From Gammaproteobacteria bacterium (GTDB taxonomy: Bacteria; Pseudomonadota; Gammaproteobacteria; Steroidobacterales; Woeseiaceae), in assembly GCA_009937445.1 (NCBI GenBank), contig JAACFM010000021.1, forward strand, positions 1 through 37,821: 37,821 nucleotides of DNA. Direction: 5' to 3'. Position numbers and translations under genes: made by a program. Shown here piece by piece: positions 1-9,216 of this stretch (position 1 is its first letter; each line of letters starts with the position of its first letter). The notes under the pieces are model-generated. The model worked only from the letters and a program-made list of their open reading frames with translations, was not told the origin of the DNA and ran no database searches.

Positions 1-573
1 TGCCGATACACGCTGCATTATCGGGTCTTTTGCGTCGCGAATCCTGGGGCTCCATATGTTCACCTCAAAGTCACTCGCTGCATCATCGACAGTTAGCGAA
101 ACGAATCCGCTCTCGTCGGTCATCCCGAATACGCTGGAGTCGACAACGACGATATAACCGAGCATTCCATCGTGAATATTGCACCCCAGCGTAACCACGC
201 CGTCGTGATCGAAACTTATCGGAGCAGGGGGCAGGCCCTTGTACAATGGCAAGACGAAATTATTCGGTCGCGAGAATGAGTAAACATGGTGTGCGACGAC
301 ATCGCTATTAGGAAACTCGACTGATGCGCCCTTTTCGATAACGAGGATATGCGGTACAAAACGTGCGTCCCGTTGATCCATAATCGCCGACGCCGGTTGG
401 TGCGTCGCGTCAATCGCAACTCCCTCCTGCTTAACAAAAACGGCGACATTGGCTACCGGTTGGCCCTCGTTATCGAGGACTCGTACGGACAATTCGCCCG
501 CAATCGTCCATTGTGCTCCGGTAAGAGCGATCAATAGACAAAAACCCTGCCTCACCGCGCGCCTGTTATTCAA
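1..573 (-). CDS. Secreted cupredoxin-like protein (methylamine utilization protein family), 3' end outside window
   Basis: The visible 191 codons start at TTG, with a GGAG Shine-Dalgarno six bases upstream. They encode a hydrophobic signal sequence (about residues 11-25) and then a secreted domain. A plastocyanin-like type-1 copper site can be read: His95/His96 in VAHHVYSF, then Cys131, His134 and Met137 in GCNIHDGM. The N-terminal 40 residues after the signal (ELSVRVLDNEGQPVANV) resemble a carboxypeptidase-regulatory or Ig-like fold. The general layout matches proteins labelled 'methylamine utilization protein', which are usually not linked to methylamine genes; I infer an electron-transfer or copper-binding role in the periplasm. 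It diverges from the GGDEF-EAL gene across about 146 bp, a pairing that suggests joint function. The stop codon lies beyond position 1. Confidence 0.75.
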   Translation of the reverse strand, partial: MNNRRAVRQGFCLLIALTGAQWTIAGELSVRVLDNEGQPVANVAVFVKQEGVAIDATHQPASAIMDQRDARFVPHILVIEKGASVEFPNSDVVAHHVYSFSRPNNFVLPLYKGLPPAPISFDHDGVVTLGCNIHDGMLGYIVVVDSSVFGMTDESGFVSLTVDDAASDFEVNIWSPRIRDAKDPIMQRVSA

Positions 574-719
574 TCGATTCTCCGACCAGTTTCACTTGTC
601 AAAAACAGTCTACGGCTTGAACGGTGGGCGCATCCGTGAACTGTCGCACACTCCATTTGACAAAATCCGCCTAGACTTCAGAAGAGTTTGATTTTTGCAG
701 GCTATGCACGGTTTTTGTC

Positions 720-3020
720 TTGATTAACAAGTTCCGAACAAGTTTTCGCAGCAAGCTGATGTTACTAACGGTGGTCCCTCTGGCCGTCGCCCAAATCGTC
801 ACCTTGTTTGCAGTAATGCAGACGGTCGAGAAGGACGTCGACACTCGTGCGCGCGAATCTCTTATCGTCGGCAGCACCGTTGTCTCGGAATTTCTGTCGA
901 GTCGTGGCGAACAGCTCAGAACCAGCGTCTCAGTTCTTGCTGCAGACTTTGGACTCAAGCAGGCGACCGCGACCGGCGATGCGGCCACCATCCGGTCGGT
1001 GCTCGACAATCACAGCCGCAGAATCAATGCCGATATGGCAATGGTTGTGGACCTTGACGGGAACACGCTTGCAAGCACTCTCGACGAAGCTGATCGTCCG
1101 GAAGGTCACCTTGCATTTCTCGCCAACGATGATGTACAGAATATCGAAACCACCGCGTTGTTTGGAGAAACCGCATATCACGTGTTCGTCGTGCCTCTGC
1201 GTGCCCCTGTTGCGATTGGATCGGTTGTTCTTGGATTCCCCATCGATCATCAATTGGAGAACCGCCTGGCAAGCCTGACTGGGCTCGACGTGTCAATTGT
1301 TGCATCTGAGACGGCGCCGACGAAAGGGGTGGTTGCTGACGCGCATACCTTGTCTTACAGCCTGCCATTTGGTGCCGGTAGTTCCAGATTTTCAGTCGTA
1401 CTACAACGCTCGCTTGACGAAGCAATGCTGCCTTACGTCGAAGCTCGTCGCGGTCTGCTGATCTTCGCCGGAACCTTGCTGTTGCTGGTTGCCTTAGCCG
1501 GTGTCATGTTTTCGACAACGATAGCCAAGCCGCTGCGCACACTCGCATCCGCTACGCAGAAAATCATTTCCGGTAACTATGAAGGGGACTTGAAGGTTTC
1601 CTCCGGTGACGAATTTGGTGAGCTCGCATCGAGTTTCGACTCAATGCGCCACGCTATTTCTGAACGCGAACAACGGATTTCTCATCAGGCCTTGCACGAC
1701 GCACTGACGAACCTGCCGAATCGCTACAAGGTATTACAGATCCTGACGACCGCTATCGAAAGTGCAAGAGACGATCAACGAAGCGTTGCGGTTCTGTCGA
1801 TCCGTCTAAGCCGCATGGACGAGATCTCCTCCACGCTGGGACACAAAGCGACCGACGAATTGATCATCCAGGCTGCACGTCACTTGCGCGTCAATCTCGA
1901 CAAGGACGACCTCCTTGGCCACACCGGTAGCAACGAATTTGTGCTCGTTTTACCGGGGCAGGATGCTGCGTCAGCGATGTCGCGAGTCGAACGTATCGAA
2001 CAGATTCTCGGGTCCGGCGTGACGCTTGAAAATATTGATGTCGCCCTGCAAACGGAAATCGGTATCGCTGAGTTTCCGAAACACAGCAACGTGGCAGCGG
2101 AACTGCTTCGCTACGCATCGATCGCGAGAACAGAGGCGCGAACGGGCAAAGAGCGTGTCCGGGTTTACGAGGCTGGCCGAGAAGACGAATTCGTCAGACG
2201 GCTGCGGGTCGTCAGCGATCTGCGTACAGCGATAAGCAACGATCACATAGAGGTTTGGTACCAACCCAAAGTTTGCCTGAATGAGGGCGTTGTTTGCGGC
2301 GCGGAAGCTCTGGTGCGCTGGCAGCATCCTGAGTTTGGCTTACTGTTTCCGGATGAGTTCATTCCTGCTGCGGAGCAAGCCGGCTCAATCGTACACTTGA
2401 CGCGCTATGTTTTGACCAAGGCTGTCAAGCAATGCCGTGAGTGGGCCGACAGGGGATGCGTTCTACACATGTCGGTCAATTTGTCCGTACGCGATTTGCT
2501 CGACGAGTACCTGCCGTATCACGTATTACAAATCTTGAAAGAAAATGGGGTAAAACCCGATCAGTTAACGCTGGAGGTTACCGAGAGTTCCATTATGGAA
2601 GACGTCGCTCGTGCCGTTCTTGTACTTGAATGCCTGCGGGATATTGGCGTACGAATCTCTATGGATGATTTTGGTACCGGTCATTCTTCACTGGCACAAC
2701 TCCGAAATATTCCACTGCGCGAACTCAAAATAGACAAGTCATTCGTCATGACGATTCTCGCCGATGCACAAAATGAGGCGATCGTCAGGACGACGATTGA
2801 CCTGGCGCACAGTCTGCACCTGGAGGTTGTCGCCGAAGGTGTCGAAGATGAAGCCACGATGCGGCGAGTCGCGTCTTTGGGTTGCGAGCAGGCACAGGGC
2901 TATTTCCTCAGTAAGCCGTTACCACCAAACGAGTTCATCGCCTGGTTGGATGATTTCAAACCGATCGTATTTCACGAGCGCCGCAAGACAGACAGAGCGT
3001 TCGCAACAAAGGCTACATGA
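720..3020 (+). CDS. Membrane sensor GGDEF-EAL protein, probable c-di-GMP phosphodiesterase
   Basis: This 766-aa inner-membrane protein probably hydrolyses cyclic di-GMP. Order of parts: TM helix about 13-32, periplasmic sensor region about 35-243 (Cache-like by position), second TM about 245-267, HAMP about 268-320, GGDEF domain about 322-485, EAL domain about 498-745. The cyclase signature is degenerate (GSNEF at 403-407), so diguanylate cyclase activity is unlikely. The EAL domain looks intact: EALVRW from 529, EVTESS at 619, DDFGTG at 649-654, KIDKSF at 670 and the C-terminal EGVED/AQGYF motifs. The start is a TTG, the only ATG/GTG/TTG start in the open frame before Met14; the SD is weak. 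Met14 (759) would cut into the first TM segment. The neighbour upstream is the divergent cupredoxin gene, whose product may share the periplasmic signal. Confidence 0.9.
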   Translation: MINKFRTSFRSKLMLLTVVPLAVAQIVTLFAVMQTVEKDVDTRARESLIVGSTVVSEFLSSRGEQLRTSVSVLAADFGLKQATATGDAATIRSVLDNHSRRINADMAMVVDLDGNTLASTLDEADRPEGHLAFLANDDVQNIETTALFGETAYHVFVVPLRAPVAIGSVVLGFPIDHQLENRLASLTGLDVSIVASETAPTKGVVADAHTLSYSLPFGAGSSRFSVVLQRSLDEAMLPYVEARRGLLIFAGTLLLLVALAGVMFSTTIAKPLRTLASATQKIISGNYEGDLKVSSGDEFGELASSFDSMRHAISEREQRISHQALHDALTNLPNRYKVLQILTTAIESARDDQRSVAVLSIRLSRMDEISSTLGHKATDELIIQAARHLRVNLDKDDLLGHTGSNEFVLVLPGQDAASAMSRVERIEQILGSGVTLENIDVALQTEIGIAEFPKHSNVAAELLRYASIARTEARTGKERVRVYEAGREDEFVRRLRVVSDLRTAISNDHIEVWYQPKVCLNEGVVCGAEALVRWQHPEFGLLFPDEFIPAAEQAGSIVHLTRYVLTKAVKQCREWADRGCVLHMSVNLSVRDLLDEYLPYHVLQILKENGVKPDQLTLEVTESSIMEDVARAVLVLECLRDIGVRISMDDFGTGHSSLAQLRNIPLRELKIDKSFVMTILADAQNEAIVRTTIDLAHSLHLEVVAEGVEDEATMRRVASLGCEQAQGYFLSKPLPPNEFIAWLDDFKPIVFHERRKTDRAFATKAT

Positions 3021-3051
3021 GCGACTATCGGGATGCTGTCCTTACGTTCAG

Positions 3052-5790
3052 TCAGCGCAGATGGTTGCCGTAGGCATCCCACACTTCCACCTCACCGTAA
3101 TTCAGCGCACGTACCGATTCTTCAATCTTCTCGAGATCGCCGACGACCAGCCACGTCAGTTTTTCAGAATCGAGGATGTCACGCGCCGCGGCATGGATGT
3201 CTTCAAGACGAACATCGGCGATGCGGTCGGCCGATGACTCCGCGTAATCGAATGGCAATCCGTAGTTGCTGGAGCTGATCATGCTGCCAAGAAAACCGCG
3301 GTTTGTGGTGAATGAACCGGGCAGTGACCGTGTCTGATTGAGTTTGATACGATCAACCTCATTCGCTGTCGCGGGTCGCGACGATACAAAATCATCAATC
3401 TCGCGTTTTATTTCCTGCATGCTCGCAGCTGTCTTATCCGTCTGCACCTGGCCACTTGAACGAAATGTCATGTCGCCACTTAAATTGCGACTTATACCGG
3501 AGCGATACCCGTACGACCAGGCCTTGTCCTCGCGAAGATTCATATTCAGTCGTGATTCAAAACTGCCACCAATTACGCTGTTCATAATTGACATCGTCGT
3601 CCAGGTATCCGGATCGTATGGTTTGATCGCACGCCCCGCCACGACGGTGCTGCTCGCGGCGCCAGGATCGTCGATCAGGATGACCCGACTTTGAGGATCT
3701 TTAGCGCTGCCAATGTCACTCTGCGCCGAATTGTTTTTCGCGTTCCACTTTTCAAATGCCTTATTGACAGCCGTCGTCGCCGTCTGCAGATCGATATCAC
3801 CAATCATGTACACGGTCATATTATCCGGTGCAATTTCCGCCAGGTGCCAGGCTTGAATTTTTGCGCGATCAACCTGACTCACAAGCTCAGGACTCCAGAC
3901 GGCGCCTTTCGGAGTGTCCGCACCGTAAATCGTGCGGTCAAAAAGACTGCTGGCCGCCCCCGCCGGGGCCACCTCCAGGTTTGCCAGATACGCCAACAGT
4001 CTCGCTTTGATTTTTTCCAGTTCGTCCTCAGGAAACGTGGGATAGCGCAACATCTGTGCAGCCAGCTCCAGTGAAGGCTCCAGCTTGCCGCTCAAAATTC
4101 GGTATCCAAATGAGCTGCGTTCCTCGCCAGCGTTAAAACTTCCGCCCATCGCAATCTTGTCTTTGGCCGCCGCCAGTTCATTCGCGTTCAGTTTTTTCGT
4201 TCCTTTGTCCAGCAACCCAAAGACGAACACCGGTAAGCCGGGCGCGTCAGCAGGTGCCGCCGTCGCACCCGTCTCAATTTGAATCGAAACGTCGATAAGC
4301 GGAATGTTGCCCCTCTTGGCAACTACCAGTTTCATACCGTTCTTTAGTGTCGCCGTTTCCACGTCCGGGAACTGGATTTCAGAGTCCGCTGAAACCTCCG
4401 GGATCGAGGAGCGATCAACCTCCTGATCGACACTCTGGTACTCGGGAAAAGGCAGGACCGTCAGCTGATAGTAGCCTCGCGTCAACCATCGATTTGCGAC
4501 CTGTCGAAGCTGCTCTGCGGTCGCAGTATTCAACCACTCAAGCTCTGTATTGATAAACAGGGGGTCGTCCGAAAACAACTCGCCTTCGACCAACACCCTG
4601 CCAATCTGGGAACCTGTTTCCAATGCCCCGAGCATGTACATATTCACGCCGAGTTTCGCGTTTTCGACAATCTGTTCGTCGGGGCCATTTGCCAGGTATT
4701 CGGCGATGACTTCGTCAACGACCGCCATTGCATGCTCTGGCGTAACGCCGGGACGAAGATCAATCGTTAACTGGTACTCACCACTAATGACCCGTCCATA
4801 AGCACCACCGCGAATACTTGTAGCAAGCTGCAGCTCATCGACGAGTTTCTTCCGCAAAGGCGAGTTCTTGTTGCCGACCAGCGCATCGTTCACGAGGTAC
4901 ATTAACGACGTGTCTTTGTCGTTTTGTCCGGGTAATGCCCAGACTCGAGAAATCCGGGTTTGGCCGACACGGTCGAACATCATCTCCTCGCGATTCTCTG
5001 TAATGTTCGGAATCCACTTTTTGGGATGTGCGAGAGGTTCGCCAGCGGGAGCCTCGCCAAAGTAATGCTCAACTTTACTCTTGGCATCGTCAAGAGTGAC
5101 ATCGCCGGCGAGAACAAGGATGACGTTGGAGGCGCCGTAATAGGTTTTGAACCATTCGTGCACGTCATCAATCGACGCTGCATCGAGGTCATCCATTGAG
5201 CCAATGATTGAATGGCGGTAGGGATGATCGGGTGGATAAACTCCCGCCTTGATCAGCTCGTACATCTGCGCGTAAGGGCGTGTTTCCCTTTGCCGTTTCT
5301 CGTTCTTGACCACACCACGCTGCTCATCCAACGCCTCTTGGGTGATCGCTCCGAGCAGATGACTCATGCGATCGCTTTCCATCCACAACGCCATGTCGAG
5401 TGCACCGGTGGGGACAGTCGAATAGTAGTTCGTACGATCCTCATTAGTCGAACCGTTCATTCCAGTCGCGCCGGCATCTGTAAAAGGCGAGAAATATTCT
5501 CCCTCGCGGTTCTCACTACCCTGAAACATCAGATGCTCAAACAGATGTGCGAATCCGGTTTTTCCTTCGGGCTCATTTTTCGAACCAACGCCATACCACA
5601 TGCCGACAAACACAGTGGGTATCGAATGATCGGAGTGCACCAGAACCGTCAGTCCGTTATCAAGCTGAAATCGCTCGTAGGGAAGATCGATCTGTGTTGC
5701 AAGATCCTCCTCCGCATAAGCGAACAGAGAAAGACCGAGCAGAATTATCAGGGACGTAAGGTGAAGCAATGAACGATTAACTGCGTACAC
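3052..5790 (-). CDS. Secreted M16 family zinc metallopeptidase, two-domain (pitrilysin/insulinase type)
   Basis: About 912 aa, containing two M16 halves. The first carries the inverted zinc motif HLFEH at about 82-86, with the distal glutamate near 164 in RGVVKNE; the second half (about 470-900) lacks a zinc motif, as usual for the inactive half. A signal peptide (residues about 5-26, ending LSLFAYA) places it in the periplasm or envelope. I chose the GTG at 5790 because AAGGA lies six bases upstream; a GTG at 5838 would add 16 residues ahead of the signal sequence. It runs convergent to the EAL gene, with 31 bp between the stop codons. Likely role: degradation of peptides in the periplasm. 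No substrate can be inferred. Confidence 0.92.
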   Translation of the reverse strand: MYAVNRSLLHLTSLIILLGLSLFAYAEEDLATQIDLPYERFQLDNGLTVLVHSDHSIPTVFVGMWYGVGSKNEPEGKTGFAHLFEHLMFQGSENREGEYFSPFTDAGATGMNGSTNEDRTNYYSTVPTGALDMALWMESDRMSHLLGAITQEALDEQRGVVKNEKRQRETRPYAQMYELIKAGVYPPDHPYRHSIIGSMDDLDAASIDDVHEWFKTYYGASNVILVLAGDVTLDDAKSKVEHYFGEAPAGEPLAHPKKWIPNITENREEMMFDRVGQTRISRVWALPGQNDKDTSLMYLVNDALVGNKNSPLRKKLVDELQLATSIRGGAYGRVISGEYQLTIDLRPGVTPEHAMAVVDEVIAEYLANGPDEQIVENAKLGVNMYMLGALETGSQIGRVLVEGELFSDDPLFINTELEWLNTATAEQLRQVANRWLTRGYYQLTVLPFPEYQSVDQEVDRSSIPEVSADSEIQFPDVETATLKNGMKLVVAKRGNIPLIDVSIQIETGATAAPADAPGLPVFVFGLLDKGTKKLNANELAAAKDKIAMGGSFNAGEERSSFGYRILSGKLEPSLELAAQMLRYPTFPEDELEKIKARLLAYLANLEVAPAGAASSLFDRTIYGADTPKGAVWSPELVSQVDRAKIQAWHLAEIAPDNMTVYMIGDIDLQTATTAVNKAFEKWNAKNNSAQSDIGSAKDPQSRVILIDDPGAASSTVVAGRAIKPYDPDTWTTMSIMNSVIGGSFESRLNMNLREDKAWSYGYRSGISRNLSGDMTFRSSGQVQTDKTAASMQEIKREIDDFVSSRPATANEVDRIKLNQTRSLPGSFTTNRGFLGSMISSSNYGLPFDYAESSADRIADVRLEDIHAAARDILDSEKLTWLVVGDLEKIEESVRALNYGEVEVWDAYGNHLR

Positions 5791-5871
5791 AGGGGATCCT
5801 TGGATAGTGATTGTTTTCAACAGGCGCGATAACGCCACAACATTAGATTCCGGCCAGCGATAAAGTTCGAA

Positions 5872-7076
5872 TCAATACCGACCGGTCTCGAAGCGGGTCG
5901 CCGCAGCGAGATTTCGACCCAATTGCATCATGTGCACCTGATCAGGCCCATCGGCCAGACGAATGGTGCGTGCCGCGGCGTAGGCATGCGCGAGAAAAAA
6001 GTCCTGGCTGACGCCGGCTGCACCGTGAATCTGAATGGCACGATCCAAAACAGCACAGGCCATGTTGGGTGCAACTATCTTGATCATCGAGATCAGATCC
6101 TTCGCCGCCTTGTTGCCACCTTCGTCCATCCTGCTGGCCGCCTTGAACGTCAGCAATCGAGCCTGCTCTATTTCGCAGGCGGAAAGAGCGATGTCTTCCC
6201 GAACGGACTGCTGCTTGCTGAGCGGTTTGCCAAATGCGATGCGAGTTTCTGCTCGAACACACATCGCTTCAAGTGCCCGCTGAGCCATTCCGATGAGCCG
6301 CATACAATGGTGGATTCTTCCAGGACCCAGCCGTCCCTGCGCGATCTCGAAACCGCGACCTTCGCCCAGCAAAAGATTACTGACCGGTACGCGAACGTTT
6401 TCGAGGGTGAGTTCCGCATGGCCTTCCGGCGCGTCGTCATAGCCGAATACCTGCATCGGACGGACGACGGTCACGCCTTCGGTGTCCAATGGAACCAGGA
6501 CCATTGACTGCTGCATGTAACGGTTTTCGCCATCAGGATCCGTCTTGCCCATGACGATCATGATCTTCGTTCGATTATTGCACGCACCGCTTATGTACCA
6601 CTTGCGACCGTTGATCACGTACTCGTCGCCGTCTCGAACTATCGACGTTTGCACATTTGTCGCGTCGGAGGATGCGACCTCCGGTTCGGTCATTGCAAAT
6701 GCCGACCGAATCTCACCGTCCAGCAGTGGCAACAGCCACTCTTTCTGTTGCATTCCATATTGCCCGTATCAGGCGCGCTGCAGTTGAAGACTTCAGACGC
6801 CCACAGAACGCGGCCCATGATTTCGGCCAGAGGTGCATATTCGAGCACCGTCAATCCCGGGCTGAATTCGCCGTATTCCTTGGGCAAGAAAAGATTCCAC
6901 AGGCCGGCCTCTTTGGCTCGATCCTTAAGCTCATCAATGATCTGTGCGGGCTCCCAGCGATCACCCGCAGCGTGCTGCTGCAAATACAAGGCTTCATTGG
7001 GATAGACGTGCTCGTCCATAAAGGCCTGCAAACGTTCGCGCAGATCCTGCACCTGCGATGAAAATTCGAAATTCAT
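5872..7076 (-). pseudogene. Acyl-CoA dehydrogenase (ACAD10/11-like), disrupted by a short internal deletion/frameshift
   Basis: Two overlapping frames together make one acyl-CoA dehydrogenase. The upstream frame (7076 to about 6753) begins [16 protein letters not shown] and runs to [11 protein letters not shown]; the downstream frame resumes at [18 protein letters not shown] and continues to the stop at 5872. Relatives carry about nine residues between NME and the glutamine, where this gene has two bases. A loss of about 25 bp that also shifts frame therefore fits. The rest is well preserved: [13 protein letters not shown] (FAD/substrate loop), and near the C-terminus [10 protein letters not shown], where this subfamily has Asp-Gly in place of Glu-Gly. 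The start has GGAG six bases upstream and lies 16 bp after the FAD-oxidase gene, so the two formed an operon. It is a recent pseudogene, or the assembly is wrong at about 6750. Confidence 0.85.
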
Positions 7077-7092
7077 TGGAGACTCCGTGGCA

Positions 7093-8466
7093 TCAGTTTG
7101 CCCTGTCGATTACTTTTCCCGGATTGAGCAGATTTGTCGGATCAAGAAGACCTTTGAGGCCCCGCATAAGCTTGATCTCGCCTTCACTGCGTGTATTGCC
7201 GAGCCACTTTTTCTTTTCCAAACCAATTCCATGCTCGGCGGAAATCGACCCGTTGAGTCCAGCCAGGCAACCGTACACAATTTCGTTGCAACGCTCGTGG
7301 TGAAACCCATCGTCAAATGGTGTAACGAAAATGTGCAAATTACCATCAGCAATATGCCCGAAGACCAGGCCGCTTGCGTCGGACCTCCAAGCTGTAAGCG
7401 CTTTTTCGAGTCGATCGACGTAGGTCGTCATCGACCTGATGGGTAAACTGATATCGTATAAATACGCGGGAAGTGCGGCCTCAAAATCCTCTCGAATCGA
7501 CCACAGTGCATCTCGCTCTGCCCTGGATTTTGGAATAACAGCGTCGATAACATCGCCTGCCTCAAAAACCTTTTCGAGGATTTTCTGAAAGCGCTGCTCA
7601 TCCGCGTCCGGGTCCGCTCCTTCTGCCTCAACCAGCACGTAATAGGGGTATTCACGTGACACGGGCGAGCTGTGTGCTCCCTCAACGGTCACGGAACTGA
7701 AGTAGTTGTTCCACATGACTTCGTAAGCACTGAGTGTCCCGGCAAGATCTGACTGCATGGTTTTCAATACGTTGACAACGCCATCGAACGATTCTGTCGC
7801 AAGCAACACCGTCTGGCGACTTTTTGGCAAAGGGAATAATTTGACGACCACTCGCGTGACGATACCCAGCGTTCCCTCGCTGCCGATGAACAGTTGCTTG
7901 AGATCATAACCCGTATTGTTTTTCAGCATTTGGTTCATAGACGACAGTACGGTGCCATCGGCAAGCACCACCTCGAGACCCAACACCAGGTTTCGAATCA
8001 TCCCAAAACGCAGGACATTCATGCCCCCGGCATTTGTTGCGACGTTGCCGCCGATAGTGCAACTGCCGCGCGCCCCGAGATCGAGTGGGAACAGAAATCC
8101 CTGCTCGGCGAGTTGCTCCTGAACCGTCTGTAAGATCGCCCCGGCCTGGATAACCGCAACGCCGTCCATTAAATCTACAGACTCAATGGCCGTCATTTTC
8201 TCGAGCGACAAAATGACATCGTCCGTGCCCGCCAGGGCACCCTCAACAACACCGGTCAATCCGCCCTGAATGACGACGGCCTGCCCGCGTTCATGACACA
8301 CACGGAGTATGTCACTGACTTCCTGAGTGGATTTGGGCCGAACCAGCACTTTCGCCTCGGTCGGTGAGGAATCCCAATAGGATACGGCCCTTTCCGCGAG
8401 GTCAGGGCCGCTTACTGTTCCGTTTTGGCCGACGACTTGCTGAAGTCGGTCGATCAGGTCGTCCAT
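7093..8466 (-). CDS. FAD-linked 2-hydroxyacid dehydrogenase/oxidase (GlcD/D-lactate dehydrogenase-like)
   Basis: A 457-aa flavoprotein of the vanillyl-alcohol-oxidase fold. The PCMH FAD-binding domain covers about 35-215 (VVIQGGLTG, then [17 protein letters not shown]); the FAD-oxidase C-terminal domain covers about 215-455, with the metal/substrate histidines in HIADGNLH and [12 protein letters not shown]. This pattern is shared by D-2-hydroxyglutarate dehydrogenase, D-lactate dehydrogenase and GlcD. The exact hydroxyacid cannot be told from the sequence. No FeS domain (GlcF) is fused or adjacent. It is followed after 16 bp by the broken acyl-CoA dehydrogenase, so the two were co-transcribed and probably served a catabolic route for fatty or hydroxy acids. 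Start ATG at 8466. Confidence 0.88.
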   Translation of the reverse strand: MDDLIDRLQQVVGQNGTVSGPDLAERAVSYWDSSPTEAKVLVRPKSTQEVSDILRVCHERGQAVVIQGGLTGVVEGALAGTDDVILSLEKMTAIESVDLMDGVAVIQAGAILQTVQEQLAEQGFLFPLDLGARGSCTIGGNVATNAGGMNVLRFGMIRNLVLGLEVVLADGTVLSSMNQMLKNNTGYDLKQLFIGSEGTLGIVTRVVVKLFPLPKSRQTVLLATESFDGVVNVLKTMQSDLAGTLSAYEVMWNNYFSSVTVEGAHSSPVSREYPYYVLVEAEGADPDADEQRFQKILEKVFEAGDVIDAVIPKSRAERDALWSIREDFEAALPAYLYDISLPIRSMTTYVDRLEKALTAWRSDASGLVFGHIADGNLHIFVTPFDDGFHHERCNEIVYGCLAGLNGSISAEHGIGLEKKKWLGNTRSEGEIKLMRGLKGLLDPTNLLNPGKVIDRAN

Positions 8467-8517
8467 CAGTACTCGGTATCAGGTGTGCCTGATCCAAGTA
8501 TACGAGAAAGATCCTCG

Positions 8518-9102
8518 TTATTCGGTAACTTCCACCTCAACGACTTTCTTGATGACGTGGACACCCTGCGGTCCGCCGTTGTCACCCCCGGCAAAGTGAA
8601 CTTTCTCATGGCCCGCTGCTTCGAGGGCAGTACGAATAACCTGCTGCGTCGCCGCATCGATCTCTTTGCCACTGAAGATGACCACGCCCTGATCATCCAT
8701 CATCGCATGAGGACCCTTCCCATTGTGATGGCCCATACGCATGACACGAACGTCAACGTCCTTCGTGTGATCGCCTTTGCTAACCCAGACGTTGCCGCCT
8801 TCATGGCCATCAAGTAGCGGCATCTCAATGGTCTTTCCGTCGACGTCGAAGCTGAAACTCTCTTCGCCACGCGTGATAAGAATTGGGCGACCCTCCTTAT
8901 CCACAATCGAACGGTTCTCACCGACCTGCATATCGTGCAGATTGAAACCCAGATCGTCACCGTCCAGCATGAGATGAGTCTCCCCATCGCCGTCGTCGGC
9001 GATAACCTTGATCTCCATTTTGTGTTCGCCCTTCTCGCCCGCATACGCGGCGGCTGCAAATAGAACGGTCGCGAGCAAGGTCGCAATTTGTTTGGCTGTC
9101 AT
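8518..9102 (-). CDS. Secreted protein of unknown function, His/Met/Asp-rich
   Basis: I do not recognise this family. About 194 aa, with a clear signal peptide (hydrophobic about 6-21, ending AAAAYA before GEKGEH). The mature part is acidic and rich in Gly, Asp and His, including MRMGHHNGKGPHAMMDD around residues 120-136. It holds several short beta-like segments (ILITRGEESFSFDVDGKTIEMPL) and ends in VIKKVVEVEVTE. The ATG at 9102 is preferred because GGGGA lies eight bases upstream; in-frame starts at 9117 and 9156 exist. It sits between the agmatinase-like gene and the FAD dehydrogenase (52 bp to the latter) on the same strand. A periplasmic metal-binding or protease-adaptor role is possible, but the sequence does not show it. 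Confidence 0.7.
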   Translation of the reverse strand: MTAKQIATLLATVLFAAAAYAGEKGEHKMEIKVIADDGDGETHLMLDGDDLGFNLHDMQVGENRSIVDKEGRPILITRGEESFSFDVDGKTIEMPLLDGHEGGNVWVSKGDHTKDVDVRVMRMGHHNGKGPHAMMDDQGVVIFSGKEIDAATQQVIRTALEAAGHEKVHFAGGDNGGPQGVHVIKKVVEVEVTE

Positions 9103-9216
9103 TGGTATTGTCCCCATTTTGTTGGTCTGTGGCTCATTGATGCCCGGCAGACCCATATCGTCGCAGCCAATTATCCGCGTTTACCGCGCAGCCAGCGAAG
9201 CAGCTCAAGGGATTTC

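Noticed and set aside
656..690. TTGACA hexamer upstream of the GGDEF-EAL gene
   Set aside because: No acceptable -10 hexamer at 16-18 bp spacing, so I do not call a promoter.
5212..5772. 186-codon open frame on the plus strand
   Set aside because: It lies wholly antisense to the M16 peptidase, which has clear catalytic motifs; the product has no recognisable features.
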